A stretch of 37,282 nucleotides of DNA, from assembly GCA_031263035.1 (NCBI GenBank), contig JAISGP010000011.1, positions 1 through 37,282 on the forward strand, written 5' to 3'. Source of the DNA: Lachnospiraceae bacterium (GTDB lineage Bacteria > Bacillota > Clostridia > Lachnospirales > Lachnospiraceae). The notes below the pieces were generated by a model. That model made no database searches. It worked only from the letters and a program-made list of their open reading frames with translations, and was not told the DNA's origin. Both the position numbers and the translations under genes were made by a program. Positions 24,557 to 33,581 of this stretch are shown one piece after another (the first letter of the stretch is position 1; every line of letters starts with the position of its first letter).

Positions 24557-25552
24557 ATGGAATGTAGAGATTTTTTAAGCTTTCGTGGGCAATGGAGAGT
24601 ATATCAAGATAGAGTATTACATAATGCAGATAAGTATTTAAGTGATGGAAAAATTCATATTGTTGCAGCACCAGGTTCAGGCAAGACAACTCTTGGTATT
24701 GAATTGATTAAAAAGATTAATCAACCTACTTTAATTTTAGCACCGTCAATTACTATTAGAGAACAATGGATTGAAAGAATTAAAGAAGGATTTTTGATTG
24801 ATGGTTTAGATGCAAATGAAGTTTTATCTAATAATTTAAAAGAACCTAAAACAATAACAGTTGCGACTTATCAAGCTCTTTTTAGTGCTATGACTAAAAA
24901 AGGGACGGAAAAAGCATCAGAAGAAAATGAAGAAAATTTGGAAGAAAAAGTTAATGATAATGATGAATTATTATATGAATATACGGAGGATGATTATTCA
25001 GATTTTGAATTAACAATAACCATGAAAAGTGCCGGGTTAGGTACTTTATGTTTGGATGAATGTCATCATTTGCGAAGCGAGTGGTGGAAAGCTTTGGAGA
25101 AGTTTAAAACTAATTTTAAGAAAGCTAAGATTGTATCCTTAACTGCTACACCACCCTATGATTCAACGCCGGGAATGTGGAAGAGATATATAGAAATGTG
25201 TGGTGAAATAGATGAAGAGATTACAATTCCTGAGTTAGTGAAAGCAGGTAATCTATGCCCACATCAAGATTATGTTATATTCAACTATCCTACAAAAGAT
25301 GAAATTAAACAAGCAAAAGAGTTCAAAAAAACATCTCATAAGGTTATAGAAGACTTGCTGAATAGTTTTGAATTTGAAGAAGCAGTTAGAAGTTATAGGG
25401 GATTAATATGGGGTGCAAATGAAGATGATTTATTGGAAGACCCGGGACTATTATCTTCTGTATTAATTTTCTTACAGGCTAAAAAGTTAAATGTTCCGGA
25501 CAATTTATTAAATCTCTTAGGGGTTAAAAAAATACCAGATATAGACGAATAA
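24557..25552 (+). CDS. N-terminal half of a split superfamily 2 helicase
   Basis: The 331-residue product contains helicase domain 1: an upstream Gln region (QWRVYQDRVL), Walker A APGSGKTT (38-45), motif Ia LILAPSITIREQW, motif II DECH (167-170) and motif III SLTATPP with TAT at 196-198. An acidic insertion spans about 117-150. The frame ends at TAA (25550-25552), but the same frame continues from 25553 with helicase domain 2, so this is the front of a roughly 903-residue protein. The TAA sits between motifs III and IV. A 94-bp gap with a weak hairpin separates it from the LXG cassette. Either a pseudogene or a naturally split enzyme. Confidence 0.8.
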   Translation: MECRDFLSFRGQWRVYQDRVLHNADKYLSDGKIHIVAAPGSGKTTLGIELIKKINQPTLILAPSITIREQWIERIKEGFLIDGLDANEVLSNNLKEPKTITVATYQALFSAMTKKGTEKASEENEENLEEKVNDNDELLYEYTEDDYSDFELTITMKSAGLGTLCLDECHHLRSEWWKALEKFKTNFKKAKIVSLTATPPYDSTPGMWKRYIEMCGEIDEEITIPELVKAGNLCPHQDYVIFNYPTKDEIKQAKEFKKTSHKVIEDLLNSFEFEEAVRSYRGLIWGANEDDLLEDPGLLSSVLIFLQAKKLNVPDNLLNLLGVKKIPDIDE

Positions 25553-25555
25553 TGG

Positions 25556-27268
25556 ATGGAAAAATTACTTCAAGGTTTGTTATATGATTCTACAGAATTG
25601 TTTGAAATTGGTCCTGAGTATAGAGAATCATTAATAAAAGAATTAAAACGAAGAGGATTAATTGATAAAAAACAAGTTATGCTTTTGGTGGACAAAATCC
25701 TTGAAAAGAAACAAATCAGTTCTATAGGTAAGATAGAAAGTATTAAGGATATTGTGAATCATGAATCTTCCAATATGGGTTCAAGTCTTAGGATGTTAAT
25801 TCTTACAGACTATATTAGAAAAGAGTGGGAGAGTAATCTTGGAAAAGATGAAGTTTTAGTAAATCAGTTAGGTGTTTTACCTTTTTTTGAGGTAATTAGA
25901 CGAGAAGTAGCTAAAAATAAAAAATCTAATATAGGAAATATGAAAATTGGTGTTCTTTCTGGTAGCGAAGTTATAATCCCCTCATCAGCTATGAACATTC
26001 TGTTAGAATTGGTTCAAGATGGAAAGTTAAGTTTTACTAAGTTAGGTAATATTTCCGAGGATGAGTATGTAAAAGTAAATGTTATAGGTCATTCCAAAAT
26101 TATTACAGGAGCTATTACGGAATTATTTGAAAAAGGATATATTAATATTCTTATAGTAACAAAATCTTTACTTGGTGAAGGCTGGGATGCTCCTTGTATT
26201 AATAGTTTGATTTTAGCTAGTTTTGTAGGATCTTTTATGTTGAGTAATCAAATGAGAGGTCGTGCAATTAGAACTGATAAAAATAATCCTAATAAAACTA
26301 GTAATATTTGGCATTTGGTATGTGTATCGCCAAATGATTTGAGTGACCAAAGTGGAGATCAAGGATTGGATTGTTATCTTTTAGAAAGAAGAATGAAGCA
26401 TTTTTTAGGGCTTCATTATACAGATAATACTATTGAAAATGGTGTTGATAGAATATCAATATTAGAATATCCTCTTAATGATCCAAATATAAAAAAAATA
26501 AATAAAAAAATGTTTGCTTTTTCGGATAAAAGAGATATGTTGAAGGAGCGATGGGATAAGTCATTAGCTGTATATAATAAAATGGAAGTTGTAGAAAAAG
26601 TTGCATTTGCAAATGACTATGTGTTTGAGCAACCTTTTTGGGATTCTTTAAAATTATCAGCAATTGCAATGTCAATATCTTTAGCTTGGTATATAATATA
26701 TCTTTTTGTTTACATAGGTAGAGTTGGAAGTAAGATTGTGCTCTTTCTTGCAGGGTGTTTTGGTTTGGCTGTATTGTATAATTTAGTTAAAGCTATTTTT
26801 TTAACATCACCAATACGGAAGTTAAAGATTTTTGGAAATGGTATAAGAGAAGCTATGCTTCAAAAGGAAATTCTGTCTACTGAAAATTGCAAAGTAGTAG
26901 TCGAAGGAAAAACAGAGATAGTTCATAATATTTTTCTTAAGGGAGGTTCTAGTAAAGATAAGAATGATTTTTCAATGTGTATAAAGAATTTTTTGGATCC
27001 TTTAGATAATCAACGATATATATTATATAGTGAGAAAAATAAAAATAATAGATTCGGATATTTTTCTGTTCCAGAATTATTTGAAAAGAAGAGAGAAGAT
27101 GCAGAGCTTTTTTATAGTTGTATGAAAAAATATATGGGACCATATAAATTGATATATACGCGAAATGCTGCTGGACGAAAAATACTTCTTAAAGGCAGAG
27201 TAAAAGCTTATGGAAATATAGAAAAAAGATATGAGGAAGGTGAAGAAGTAAAAGGAGCACTTGAATAA
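25556..27268 (+). CDS. C-terminal half of a split superfamily 2 helicase with two membrane segments
   Basis: The 570-residue product begins at an ATG one codon after the TAA that ends the previous frame, in the same frame. It carries helicase domain 2, with motif V GEGWDAP (207-213) and motif VI QMRGRAIR (232-239), and no ATP-binding Walker A. Unusually, two membrane segments follow (about 367-388 and 393-415), then a cytoplasmic or external tail of 155 residues of unknown fold ending in KGALE. The ATG lacks a Shine-Dalgarno, so it would need termination-reinitiation. A membrane-tethered helicase is rare; a defence or DNA-transfer role is possible but unproved. Confidence 0.8.
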   Translation: MEKLLQGLLYDSTELFEIGPEYRESLIKELKRRGLIDKKQVMLLVDKILEKKQISSIGKIESIKDIVNHESSNMGSSLRMLILTDYIRKEWESNLGKDEVLVNQLGVLPFFEVIRREVAKNKKSNIGNMKIGVLSGSEVIIPSSAMNILLELVQDGKLSFTKLGNISEDEYVKVNVIGHSKIITGAITELFEKGYINILIVTKSLLGEGWDAPCINSLILASFVGSFMLSNQMRGRAIRTDKNNPNKTSNIWHLVCVSPNDLSDQSGDQGLDCYLLERRMKHFLGLHYTDNTIENGVDRISILEYPLNDPNIKKINKKMFAFSDKRDMLKERWDKSLAVYNKMEVVEKVAFANDYVFEQPFWDSLKLSAIAMSISLAWYIIYLFVYIGRVGSKIVLFLAGCFGLAVLYNLVKAIFLTSPIRKLKIFGNGIREAMLQKEILSTENCKVVVEGKTEIVHNIFLKGGSSKDKNDFSMCIKNFLDPLDNQRYILYSEKNKNNRFGYFSVPELFEKKREDAELFYSCMKKYMGPYKLIYTRNAAGRKILLKGRVKAYGNIEKRYEEGEEVKGALE

Positions 27269-27271
27269 ATA

Positions 27272-27298
27272 ATGGGTAGGGCGATTTGCCCTACCCAT
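27272..27298. terminator. Bidirectional hairpin between the helicase and apbE
   Basis: ATGGGTAGGGC (27272-27282) pairs perfectly with 27288-27298 across a 5-nt loop. It lies 3 bases after the helicase stop and 4 bases before the end of the convergent apbE gene, so it can serve both. It shares the AATAATGGGTAGGG sequence with the hairpin at 20687-20730. Confidence 0.8.
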
Positions 27299-27302
27299 AA
27301 AT

Positions 27303-28271
27303 TTATCCCAATATTTTATTATTATCATCTATAAAAGTAGCCCTTACACCTTTCATGTTTTTAATTAGGGCACTTCCTTTTTTATATCCTTCAAGAAATG
27401 TAGTGGTACTTAGTATATCTGCTTTTGTAGAAGATTTGCAAATGATAGTAACGCTATTTAACCCAGTTTCGGCAGGATATCCTGTTCTAGGATCGATAAT
27501 GTGATGGTAAATTTTACCATCTATTTTTTTATATCTTTGATAGTTACCTGAAGTTACAACTGATTCATCACTGACTTTCACAGCTGTTATTGCTTCGCCG
27601 GTTTTTGCAAATGGCATTTGTATGCCTATATTATAATCAGAACCATCTAGTTTTTTGCCCAGGATTAGAACATTTCCACCTAGATTAATAAAGGCATGTT
27701 TGATACCTTTACTTTTTAAGTATTCTTCAATTTTATCAGCAATGTAGCCTTTTGCAATTCCACCTAAATCAATTCCTGCATCTTTATCTAATAAAGTAAC
27801 TGTGTCGCCGGAGATTTTTACTTTTCTATAATCTACATGAGATTTGGCTTCTCCAATTTCTTCTTTATTAGGTAATCTAAAATTTTCATTTTTAACATTC
27901 CATAATTCGCTTAAAGGTGCAATTGTTATATCAAAAAGTCCATTTGTTTTTTTACCCCACTCAAGTCCATCTTTAATAATATCAATTGTATCATCTGAAA
28001 CAGTTATGGGTTCTCCATTTCCGTGATTAATTCTAAAAATATCCCCTCCGGCACGTTCTTTTCCAAATTCTGTATCAAAATTTCTACACATTGTTCTAAT
28101 ATGCTCTATTATGCTTTCGTCAGCCTTGTCTAAAATGGTTACTTCAATTATTGTATCAAACAGACTATCAGTATATGTAAGATTAGCATTTTTATTTTGA
28201 TTTGCACATCCAAGAAGTAGTCCGGATATCATGGATATTACAATTATTAAACTTAAAATTTTCTTTTTCAT
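27303..28271 (-). CDS. apbE: FAD:protein FMN transferase, lipoprotein
   Basis: ApbE-type enzymes attach FMN from FAD to Thr/Ser of target flavoproteins such as RnfG/RnfD or NqrC outside the membrane. The 322-residue protein has a lipoprotein signal peptide ending in the lipobox LLLGC with Cys22. The catalytic body shows DLGGIAKGY, INLGGNV, HHIIDPRTGYP and ADILSTTTFLEG, the last being a version of the usual ADALSTA metal-site motif. It is the only minus-strand gene in the window and is transcribed convergently with the helicase. No target flavoprotein gene is near. Confidence 0.93.
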   Translation of the reverse strand: MKKKILSLIIVISMISGLLLGCANQNKNANLTYTDSLFDTIIEVTILDKADESIIEHIRTMCRNFDTEFGKERAGGDIFRINHGNGEPITVSDDTIDIIKDGLEWGKKTNGLFDITIAPLSELWNVKNENFRLPNKEEIGEAKSHVDYRKVKISGDTVTLLDKDAGIDLGGIAKGYIADKIEEYLKSKGIKHAFINLGGNVLILGKKLDGSDYNIGIQMPFAKTGEAITAVKVSDESVVTSGNYQRYKKIDGKIYHHIIDPRTGYPAETGLNSVTIICKSSTKADILSTTTFLEGYKKGSALIKNMKGVRATFIDDNNKILG

Positions 28272-28305
28272 ATGGCATCCTTTATTTGCAAATATTTAAA
28301 AAAAT

Positions 28306-28314
28306 ATTATAGCA
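28306..28314 (-). promoter_or_regulatory. Extended -10 promoter of apbE
   Basis: On the minus strand the sequence reads TGCTATAAT, an extended -10 (TGnTATAAT), 35 bases before the apbE start. No good -35 is visible. An aaagga ribosome site follows near 28278-28283. Confidence 0.6.
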
Positions 28315-28443
28315 TGAAATTACAAAATATCATAGAAAAGAGGTTGTTATAAATTCTTTAAGGTTTTATATCAAAATTCATAGAAAAATCCCTTGATTTT
28401 ACGTAATAATCATTTGAAAAATATACTTAACAAAGTTATTTAA

Positions 28444-28464
28444 TTCACAGTTCACAATTTCACA
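28444..28464 (+). promoter_or_regulatory. Three direct TTCACA repeats upstream of the response regulator
   Basis: TTCACA occurs at 28444-28449, 28451-28456 and 28459-28464, about 65-85 bases before the start codon. An inverted TGTGAAC lies near 28490. Closely spaced direct hexamers are how OmpR/PhoB-type regulators bind, so this may be an autoregulatory site. Confidence 0.45.
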
Positions 28465-28528
28465 GCACAAACACAGATGCTTGGTAAAATGTGAACAACA
28501 TAAAATCTTAGATAAGGAGTGAATACTT

Positions 28529-29209
28529 ATGGAAAAGAAAACAATTTTAGTTGTTGATGATGAGAGCCGTATGAGAAAACTTGTGAGAGATTTCTTACAA
28601 AGAAGTGATTTTACTGTTGTTGAAGCTGAGAATGGCGTTGAGGCTATGGAAGTATTCTATGAGAACAAAGACATTGCACTTATTATTCTTGATGTTATGA
28701 TGCCAAAGATGGATGGATACGAAGTACTTAAAGAGATAAGAGAACAAGATAAATCTATTCCAATTATTATGCTTACAGCTAAAGCTGAAGAGCGTTCAGA
28801 ACTTAAAGGTTTTGACCTTGGCGTAGATGAATACATCTCTAAACCATTTAGCCCTAAGATTTTGGTTGCTCGTATTGAAGCAATACTTAAGAGAACCTAT
28901 GGAGCAGATCAAGGAGATATAATTGAAGCCGGCGGAATTGAGATTAATCTAGCAGCTCATCAAGTTACAGTTAATGATGAACCAGTTGAGCTTAGCTTTA
29001 AAGAGTTTGAATTACTTGTATACTTCCTTGAAAATGTTGGTATTGCTCTTTCAAGAGAGAAGATTCTTAACCATGTTTGGAATTATGATTATTTTGGAGA
29101 CGCAAGAACAATTGATACTCATGTTAAGAAACTCCGTAGTAAATTAGGTACAGCAGGTGCTCAGATTAAGACTGTATGGGGCATGGGATATAAATTTGAA
29201 GTTGAATAA
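28529..29209 (+). CDS. OmpR/PhoB-family response regulator
   Basis: The 226-residue protein has a receiver domain (residues 1-120) with acidic pocket Asp10-Asp11, phosphoacceptor Asp55 in ILDVMMPKMDG, the conserved Thr in IIMLTAK and Lys in YISKPF. A winged-helix DNA-binding domain follows (about 128-226; LSFKEFELLVYFLEN, RTIDTHVKKLRSKLG, TVWGMGYKFE). It is a transcription factor paired with the kinase at 29418, although a 208-bp gap with a large hairpin lies between. Shine-Dalgarno aaggag is at 28514-28519. The regulon cannot be told from the sequence. Confidence 0.95.
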   Translation: MEKKTILVVDDESRMRKLVRDFLQRSDFTVVEAENGVEAMEVFYENKDIALIILDVMMPKMDGYEVLKEIREQDKSIPIIMLTAKAEERSELKGFDLGVDEYISKPFSPKILVARIEAILKRTYGADQGDIIEAGGIEINLAAHQVTVNDEPVELSFKEFELLVYFLENVGIALSREKILNHVWNYDYFGDARTIDTHVKKLRSKLGTAGAQIKTVWGMGYKFEVE

Positions 29210-29244
29210 AGTTAATGTTATATAAAAGTAAAACATAGCATATG

Positions 29245-29287
29245 AACCTTACATTTGAAAATATTTTCAAAAGTAAGGTTTAGTGCG
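29245..29287 (+). terminator. Large hairpin between response regulator and kinase
   Basis: AACCTTAC (29245-29252) pairs with GTAAGGTT (29273-29280), and the interior is itself a palindrome of TTTGAAAAT type, broken only by an A-A mismatch. A short T run follows. It probably lowers kinase expression relative to the regulator. Confidence 0.65.
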
Positions 29288-29417
29288 TTTTTACAAAGAT
29301 TTTGTTTAAGAGATTTAGAAGGTTTTTGTATAGTTTTAAAATAACAGATGAAGGTTGCTATTAACATTATCTAGTTAATTTCTAGATATTTAGCTCAGAA
29401 TAGGAATTATTTAATAT

Positions 29418-30911
29418 ATGAAACATTCAATTAAACGTCAGATGCTTGCAGCATTTATTGGTATTATAGTATTTCTATTGTCTATGCTTATGATTGTAAA
29501 TATAGTTTTTCTTGAGCAGTTTTATACTCGTAGAAAAGAAAACGCTTTTATAGATATTTATAATCAAATGAAAACAGCATTACAAGATAAAGATATAAAA
29601 AATGGTGCTATAGAAGATAATAAAGAATTAGTTAGTATTCAAAATCTTGCAAATAAATCTAATATAGTTTTTCGTATAAATATCGCAGATAATGAAGCTA
29701 TTACAAATACCAATGATGTAAATAGTGCAGATCTTAATCTTGCTCTTGAAGGATATAGATTAGGTAAAAAATCTTCCAGTGTAGTTAAAGAGCCAGGTAA
29801 AAAATCTAGTCAGATTTGGCAGATTACAGAAACGGAAGATAAAAAAACTGGAAATAACTATTTAGAGATGTGGGGTAGACTTGATGGCAACACATTTTTT
29901 ATCATGAGAACATCTTTATTTGCCATACACGAAATGGCAGATACTACCAATAGTTTTCTTTTGCAAATAGGCGGTTTGATTGTACTTTTATGCATGGCAA
30001 TGGTTTATTACTTTGCTCAAAGAATTACGGATCCAATTTTGGAACTAGCAGGACTATCTGAACAGATGGCAGAGATGAATTTTGATGCTAAATATACAGG
30101 TGGCGGTGATGATGAAATTGGTATATTAGGTGAGAACTTTAATAAAATGTCCTCTAATTTAGAGTTGGCTGTTAAGGATTTGAAGAAAGCCAACTTTGAT
30201 TTGCAGAAAGATATTGAGCAGAAAGAAAAGTTAGAAGAAAATCGAAGTGACTTTATTTCTAATGTATCTCATGAACTTAAAACTCCAATAGCCTTAATTC
30301 AAGGATATGCAGAAGGATTAAGAGATGGAATAACAGATGATCCAGAAAGTATGGAATTCTACTGTGATGTTATTATGGATGAAGCCACTAAGATGAATCG
30401 AATGGTTAAAAATCTTCTTACCCTGAGTCAGTTAGAATATGGTGACTCTGATATGGTTCTTGAACGATTTGATTTAATCGATATGATTAAAGGAGTTGTA
30501 AATAGTCTTGAACTTTTCATAAAACAAGAAGATATTAATGTTCAATTTGATGACACTATGAAAATTATGGTTTGGGCAGATGAGTTTAAGATGGAACAGG
30601 TTGTACGTAATTATCTTACTAATGCCATTCATCATATTGGCGGTGATAAGGTAATTGATATTAATATGGAATTAGTTGGAGAAAAGGTCAAAGTAGGAGT
30701 ATTCAATACTGGTAATCCAATTCCAGCAGATGACCTTGAACATCTTTGGGATAAATTCTACAAAGTTGATAAAGCCCATACTAGAGAGTACGGTGGCAAT
30801 GGAATAGGGCTTTCAATAGTTAAAGCTATTATGGATTCCCTACATCAGGAGTATGGAGCTACCAACTACGATAACGGCGTGGAATTCTGGTTTACTTTAG
30901 ATAGAAAATAG
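29418..30911 (+). CDS. Sensor histidine kinase
   Basis: The 497-residue membrane kinase has TM1 (about 10-32), an extracellular sensor of about 145 residues, TM2 (about 180-201), a HAMP linker (203-256), the HisKA dimerisation domain with phospho-acceptor His285 in NVSHELKTP, and a HATPase_c domain with the N box NYLTNAIHHIGG, the GNPIPADDLEHLWDKFY region and the G box GGNGIGLSIVKAIMD. N-box spelling has Ile-His where Lys is common. It is the likely partner of the response regulator upstream. The sensor domain has no motif I can name, so the signal is unknown. Confidence 0.93.
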   Translation: MKHSIKRQMLAAFIGIIVFLLSMLMIVNIVFLEQFYTRRKENAFIDIYNQMKTALQDKDIKNGAIEDNKELVSIQNLANKSNIVFRINIADNEAITNTNDVNSADLNLALEGYRLGKKSSSVVKEPGKKSSQIWQITETEDKKTGNNYLEMWGRLDGNTFFIMRTSLFAIHEMADTTNSFLLQIGGLIVLLCMAMVYYFAQRITDPILELAGLSEQMAEMNFDAKYTGGGDDEIGILGENFNKMSSNLELAVKDLKKANFDLQKDIEQKEKLEENRSDFISNVSHELKTPIALIQGYAEGLRDGITDDPESMEFYCDVIMDEATKMNRMVKNLLTLSQLEYGDSDMVLERFDLIDMIKGVVNSLELFIKQEDINVQFDDTMKIMVWADEFKMEQVVRNYLTNAIHHIGGDKVIDINMELVGEKVKVGVFNTGNPIPADDLEHLWDKFYKVDKAHTREYGGNGIGLSIVKAIMDSLHQEYGATNYDNGVEFWFTLDRK

Positions 30912-30937
30912 AATTTAATTCAATATAGTTCAAGAGA

Positions 30938-30976
30938 AATAAAAGCAGGAAGTTATCTTCTTGCTTTTATTTTTGA
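30938..30976 (+). terminator. Terminator after the histidine kinase
   Basis: A 15-bp stem, AATAAAAGCAGGAAG (30938-30952) with 30957-30971 and one wobble, has a TTAT loop and is followed by TTTT. It cleanly ends the two-component operon. Confidence 0.88.
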
Positions 30977-31111
30977 TGTTTATGTAAGAATTCTCCTAGT
31001 TATCTTGCAAATTGTAGTGTTTGTGTGTATTATTGTGTATGTTGCTTTATAGAAAAAATGCCAAATGATAAGAATTTAAAGTATTTATATTAATTTTATT
31101 GAGGAAAACTA

Positions 31112-31774
31112 TTGAACTTTGTAGATAATGATTGGAAAGATAAATTAGAAAAAGAATTTAATAAAGATTATTTTTTACATTTGCAAGAACAGCTTTTGTT
31201 GGAAAATGAGGAATATACGATTTATCCTCCTGAAAATCAGATTTTTAGAGCTTATGAATTGTGTTCATTTGCAGATATAAAGGTTGTAATTCTAGGGCAG
31301 GATCCTTATTTTAATGCAGGACAGGCAAATGGACTTGCTTTTTCTCTTCATAATGGTGTGAAGATAACTCCTACTCTTCGAAATATCTTTAAAGAATTAG
31401 AAGATGATTTGCAGATTACTAATACAAAGACTGATTTAACACCTTGGGCAAAGCAGGGTGTATTTTTACTGAATACGGTGCTAACAGTTAGGGCGGGTCA
31501 GGCAAATTCTCATAAGGGTATAGGTTGGGAAGAATTTACAGATGAAACTATTAGGATAATAAATAAAGAAAAGAATAATATAATCTTTGTACTGTGGGGT
31601 GCAAATGCAATAAAAAAAGAAAAGATGATAGATAAGAATAAGGATTTTGTAATTACAGCACCACACCCAAGTCCGTTATCATCATATCGGGGATTTTTTG
31701 GGAGTAAGCCTTTTTCTAGGGTAAACGATTATCTTGTACAAATAGGTGAAGAGCCTATTGAATGGGAATTATAA
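31112..31774 (+). CDS. ung: Uracil-DNA glycosylase
   Basis: Ung removes uracil from DNA, starting base excision repair. The 220-residue protein has the water-activating motif GQDPY with Asp64, the uracil-binding GLAFS, LLNTVLTVRAGQANSH, and the leucine-loop HPSPLSSYRGFFG. In the first motif Phe follows GQDPY where His is usual (GQDPYFNAGQANG), a local variation. The start is TTG (31112) preceded by gagga; the sequence from there, FVDNDWKDKLEKEF, is typical of Ung N-termini. It appears monocistronic. Confidence 0.95.
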   Translation: MNFVDNDWKDKLEKEFNKDYFLHLQEQLLLENEEYTIYPPENQIFRAYELCSFADIKVVILGQDPYFNAGQANGLAFSLHNGVKITPTLRNIFKELEDDLQITNTKTDLTPWAKQGVFLLNTVLTVRAGQANSHKGIGWEEFTDETIRIINKEKNNIIFVLWGANAIKKEKMIDKNKDFVITAPHPSPLSSYRGFFGSKPFSRVNDYLVQIGEEPIEWEL

Positions 31775-31955
31775 GGAAATATAAAAAAGAACTAAGATAT
31801 AATTTAAGAATGAAAAATATTACAAATATTACAATTTAAGAATATATAATATGCAATATAAATAATAAATCACTAATTTGATATTTTATGTGTTTTTATA
31901 TTTAAAAAATGAGTATAGATTAAAATTATAGAGTTTGAATAAAGGGGAACAGGAT

Positions 31956-32873
31956 TTGAAAACAAAAAATGCAATACTTTTATTAATTACTTCAATTATA
32001 TGGGGAACAGCATTTGTTGCTCAAGCAGCAGGTGCTAAGATAATGGAACCATTTACTTTTAATGGTATTCGGTGTTTGCTTGGGGGAGTGGCACTTTTAC
32101 CGGTAATATTTTTTAATAGTAAATTTGCACCTAAAACGGAAGAAATGAAAGGATACAAGAAAAAAGACCTGCTAATTGGTGGAACTCTATGTGGACTTCT
32201 TTTATTTTCAGCCAGTAGTGTGCAACAATTGGGTATGAGTGATACCACAGCTGGTAAGGCAGGTTTTATAACTGCATTTTATATAGTACTTATTCCAATA
32301 TTTGGTATTTTTCTTCGTAAGAAAACTACTTGGAAAGTATGGGTAGCAGTTATGATTGCTTTCATAGGTCTATATTTCCTATGTATAAAGGGTGATTTTA
32401 CTGTTAGTAGAGGAGATATTTTCGTATTTGCATCAGCAATATTCTTCTCTTGTCATGTTCTTGTAATTGATCATTTTTCACCTAAGGTTGATGGTATAAA
32501 AATGGCATGTATGCAATGTTTCATAACAGGATTTTTATCATTGCCAATAATGTTGATTTTTGAAACTCCTCAGATTGCAGACATGAAACAAGGATGGTTT
32601 TCCTTACTTTATGCCGGTGTATTTTCATGTAGCATAGCTTATACTTTGCAAATATTAGGACAAAAGAATGTTGATCCAGTAAAATCGTCATTGATAATGA
32701 GCTTGGAATCTGTTTTTTCTGTAATTGGTGGTGTTATTATTCTTCATGAAACACTAACAGGTCGTGAATTATTAGGCTGTATTTTAATGTTTTCTGCAAC
32801 TATTTTGGCTCAAATTCCGGGGAAGGTTAGAGAAAAGAAAACGGAAGCAGAACCATGTGAGCAGAATTTGTAG
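31956..32873 (+). CDS. EamA/DMT-family transporter
   Basis: The roughly 305-residue protein has ten predicted membrane segments in two EamA repeats. The first repeat opens with LLLITSIIWGTAFVAQ and PFTFNGIRCLLGG; the second includes SLIMSLESVFSVIGGVIIL and GCILMFSATILAQ. Members export amino acids, nucleotides or other metabolites; the substrate is not evident. I chose TTG 31956, 8 bases after aaagggg (31941-31947), over TTG 31935, which lies upstream of that ribosome site. A charged tail (KKTEAEPCEQNL) ends the protein. Confidence 0.9.
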   Translation: MKTKNAILLLITSIIWGTAFVAQAAGAKIMEPFTFNGIRCLLGGVALLPVIFFNSKFAPKTEEMKGYKKKDLLIGGTLCGLLLFSASSVQQLGMSDTTAGKAGFITAFYIVLIPIFGIFLRKKTTWKVWVAVMIAFIGLYFLCIKGDFTVSRGDIFVFASAIFFSCHVLVIDHFSPKVDGIKMACMQCFITGFLSLPIMLIFETPQIADMKQGWFSLLYAGVFSCSIAYTLQILGQKNVDPVKSSLIMSLESVFSVIGGVIILHETLTGRELLGCILMFSATILAQIPGKVREKKTEAEPCEQNL

Positions 32874-33057
32874 GTGAAATGAGGGTAAACTTAAAAGATG
32901 TATTAGATAAAAATACGCACTATATTATAAAAAAATCAGATAAAGCTATATTATGAAAAAGTATTTAATAATGATAGTTTGACGAAAATGATAAGTAGTT
33001 TAATAAAAGTAAGTTATTATATTAAAAATATACATACGTTGTTAGGAGAAAAGATAT

Positions 33058-33504
33058 ATGAAATTCGTAATACAAAGAGTAACAGAGGCAAAAGTAGAAG
33101 TTGAAAATAAAACCATAGGAGAAATTGGAAAAGGTTTTATGGTTCTTATAGGCGTATCTGATGAAGATACAATAGAAGTAGCAGATAAGATGATTAAAAA
33201 AATGATAGGACTTAGGATTTTTGAAGATGAAAATGGAAAAACTAATTTAAGTCTTGAAAGTGTAAAAGGTTCACTACTTTTAATATCTCAATTTACCCTT
33301 TATGCAGATTGCAAGAAAGGAAATAGACCAAGTTTTATTCATGCAGGGAAACCAGATTTCGCAAATGAAGTATATGAATATATAATTGACAGGTGTAAAG
33401 AAATAGTTCCAATCGTAGAAAAAGGAGAATTTGGAGCGGATATGAAGGTGTCGTTAGTAAATGATGGACCATTTACAATTGTTTTGAATTCAGAAGAGAT
33501 ATAG
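33058..33504 (+). CDS. dtd: D-aminoacyl-tRNA deacylase
   Basis: Dtd hydrolyses D-amino acids mischarged on tRNA. The 148-residue protein has the N-terminal [16 protein letters not shown], the catalytic [17 protein letters not shown] motif with the active-site Thr, and the C-terminal NDGPFTIVL cross-subunit Gly-Pro motif. Length is standard. It starts after ttaggagaaa and ends at a compact terminator. Single-gene unit; a 184-bp AT-rich gap precedes it. Confidence 0.95.
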   Translation: MKFVIQRVTEAKVEVENKTIGEIGKGFMVLIGVSDEDTIEVADKMIKKMIGLRIFEDENGKTNLSLESVKGSLLLISQFTLYADCKKGNRPSFIHAGKPDFANEVYEYIIDRCKEIVPIVEKGEFGADMKVSLVNDGPFTIVLNSEEI

Positions 33505-33512
33505 ATTGAAGA

Positions 33513-33540
33513 AGATTGCAGGAAATTGCAGTCTTTTTTT
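33513..33540 (+). terminator. Terminator of dtd
   Basis: AGATTGCA (33513-33520) pairs with TGCAGTCT (33527-33534), with one wobble, around a 6-nt loop, and is followed by TTTTTT. It is a canonical intrinsic terminator 9 bases after the dtd stop. Confidence 0.88.
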
Positions 33541-33581
33541 AATGCATCAAAAAGAATTCACAATTATTCTTGTGAATAGTG

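Noticed and set aside
19652..25552. Reading TAG or TAA as an amino acid to restore the XRE and helicase genes
   Set aside because: TAG and TAA end many intact genes here (fabK, fabD, fabG and accB end in TAG; fabF, fabZ and accC in TAA), so a reassigned code is not supported. Nonsense change or sequencing error is simpler.
27077..27328. Minus-strand frame covering the helicase end and the apbE end
   Set aside because: It runs through the hairpin at 27272-27298 and the coding 3' ends of two better supported genes; composition is that of antisense AT-rich DNA.
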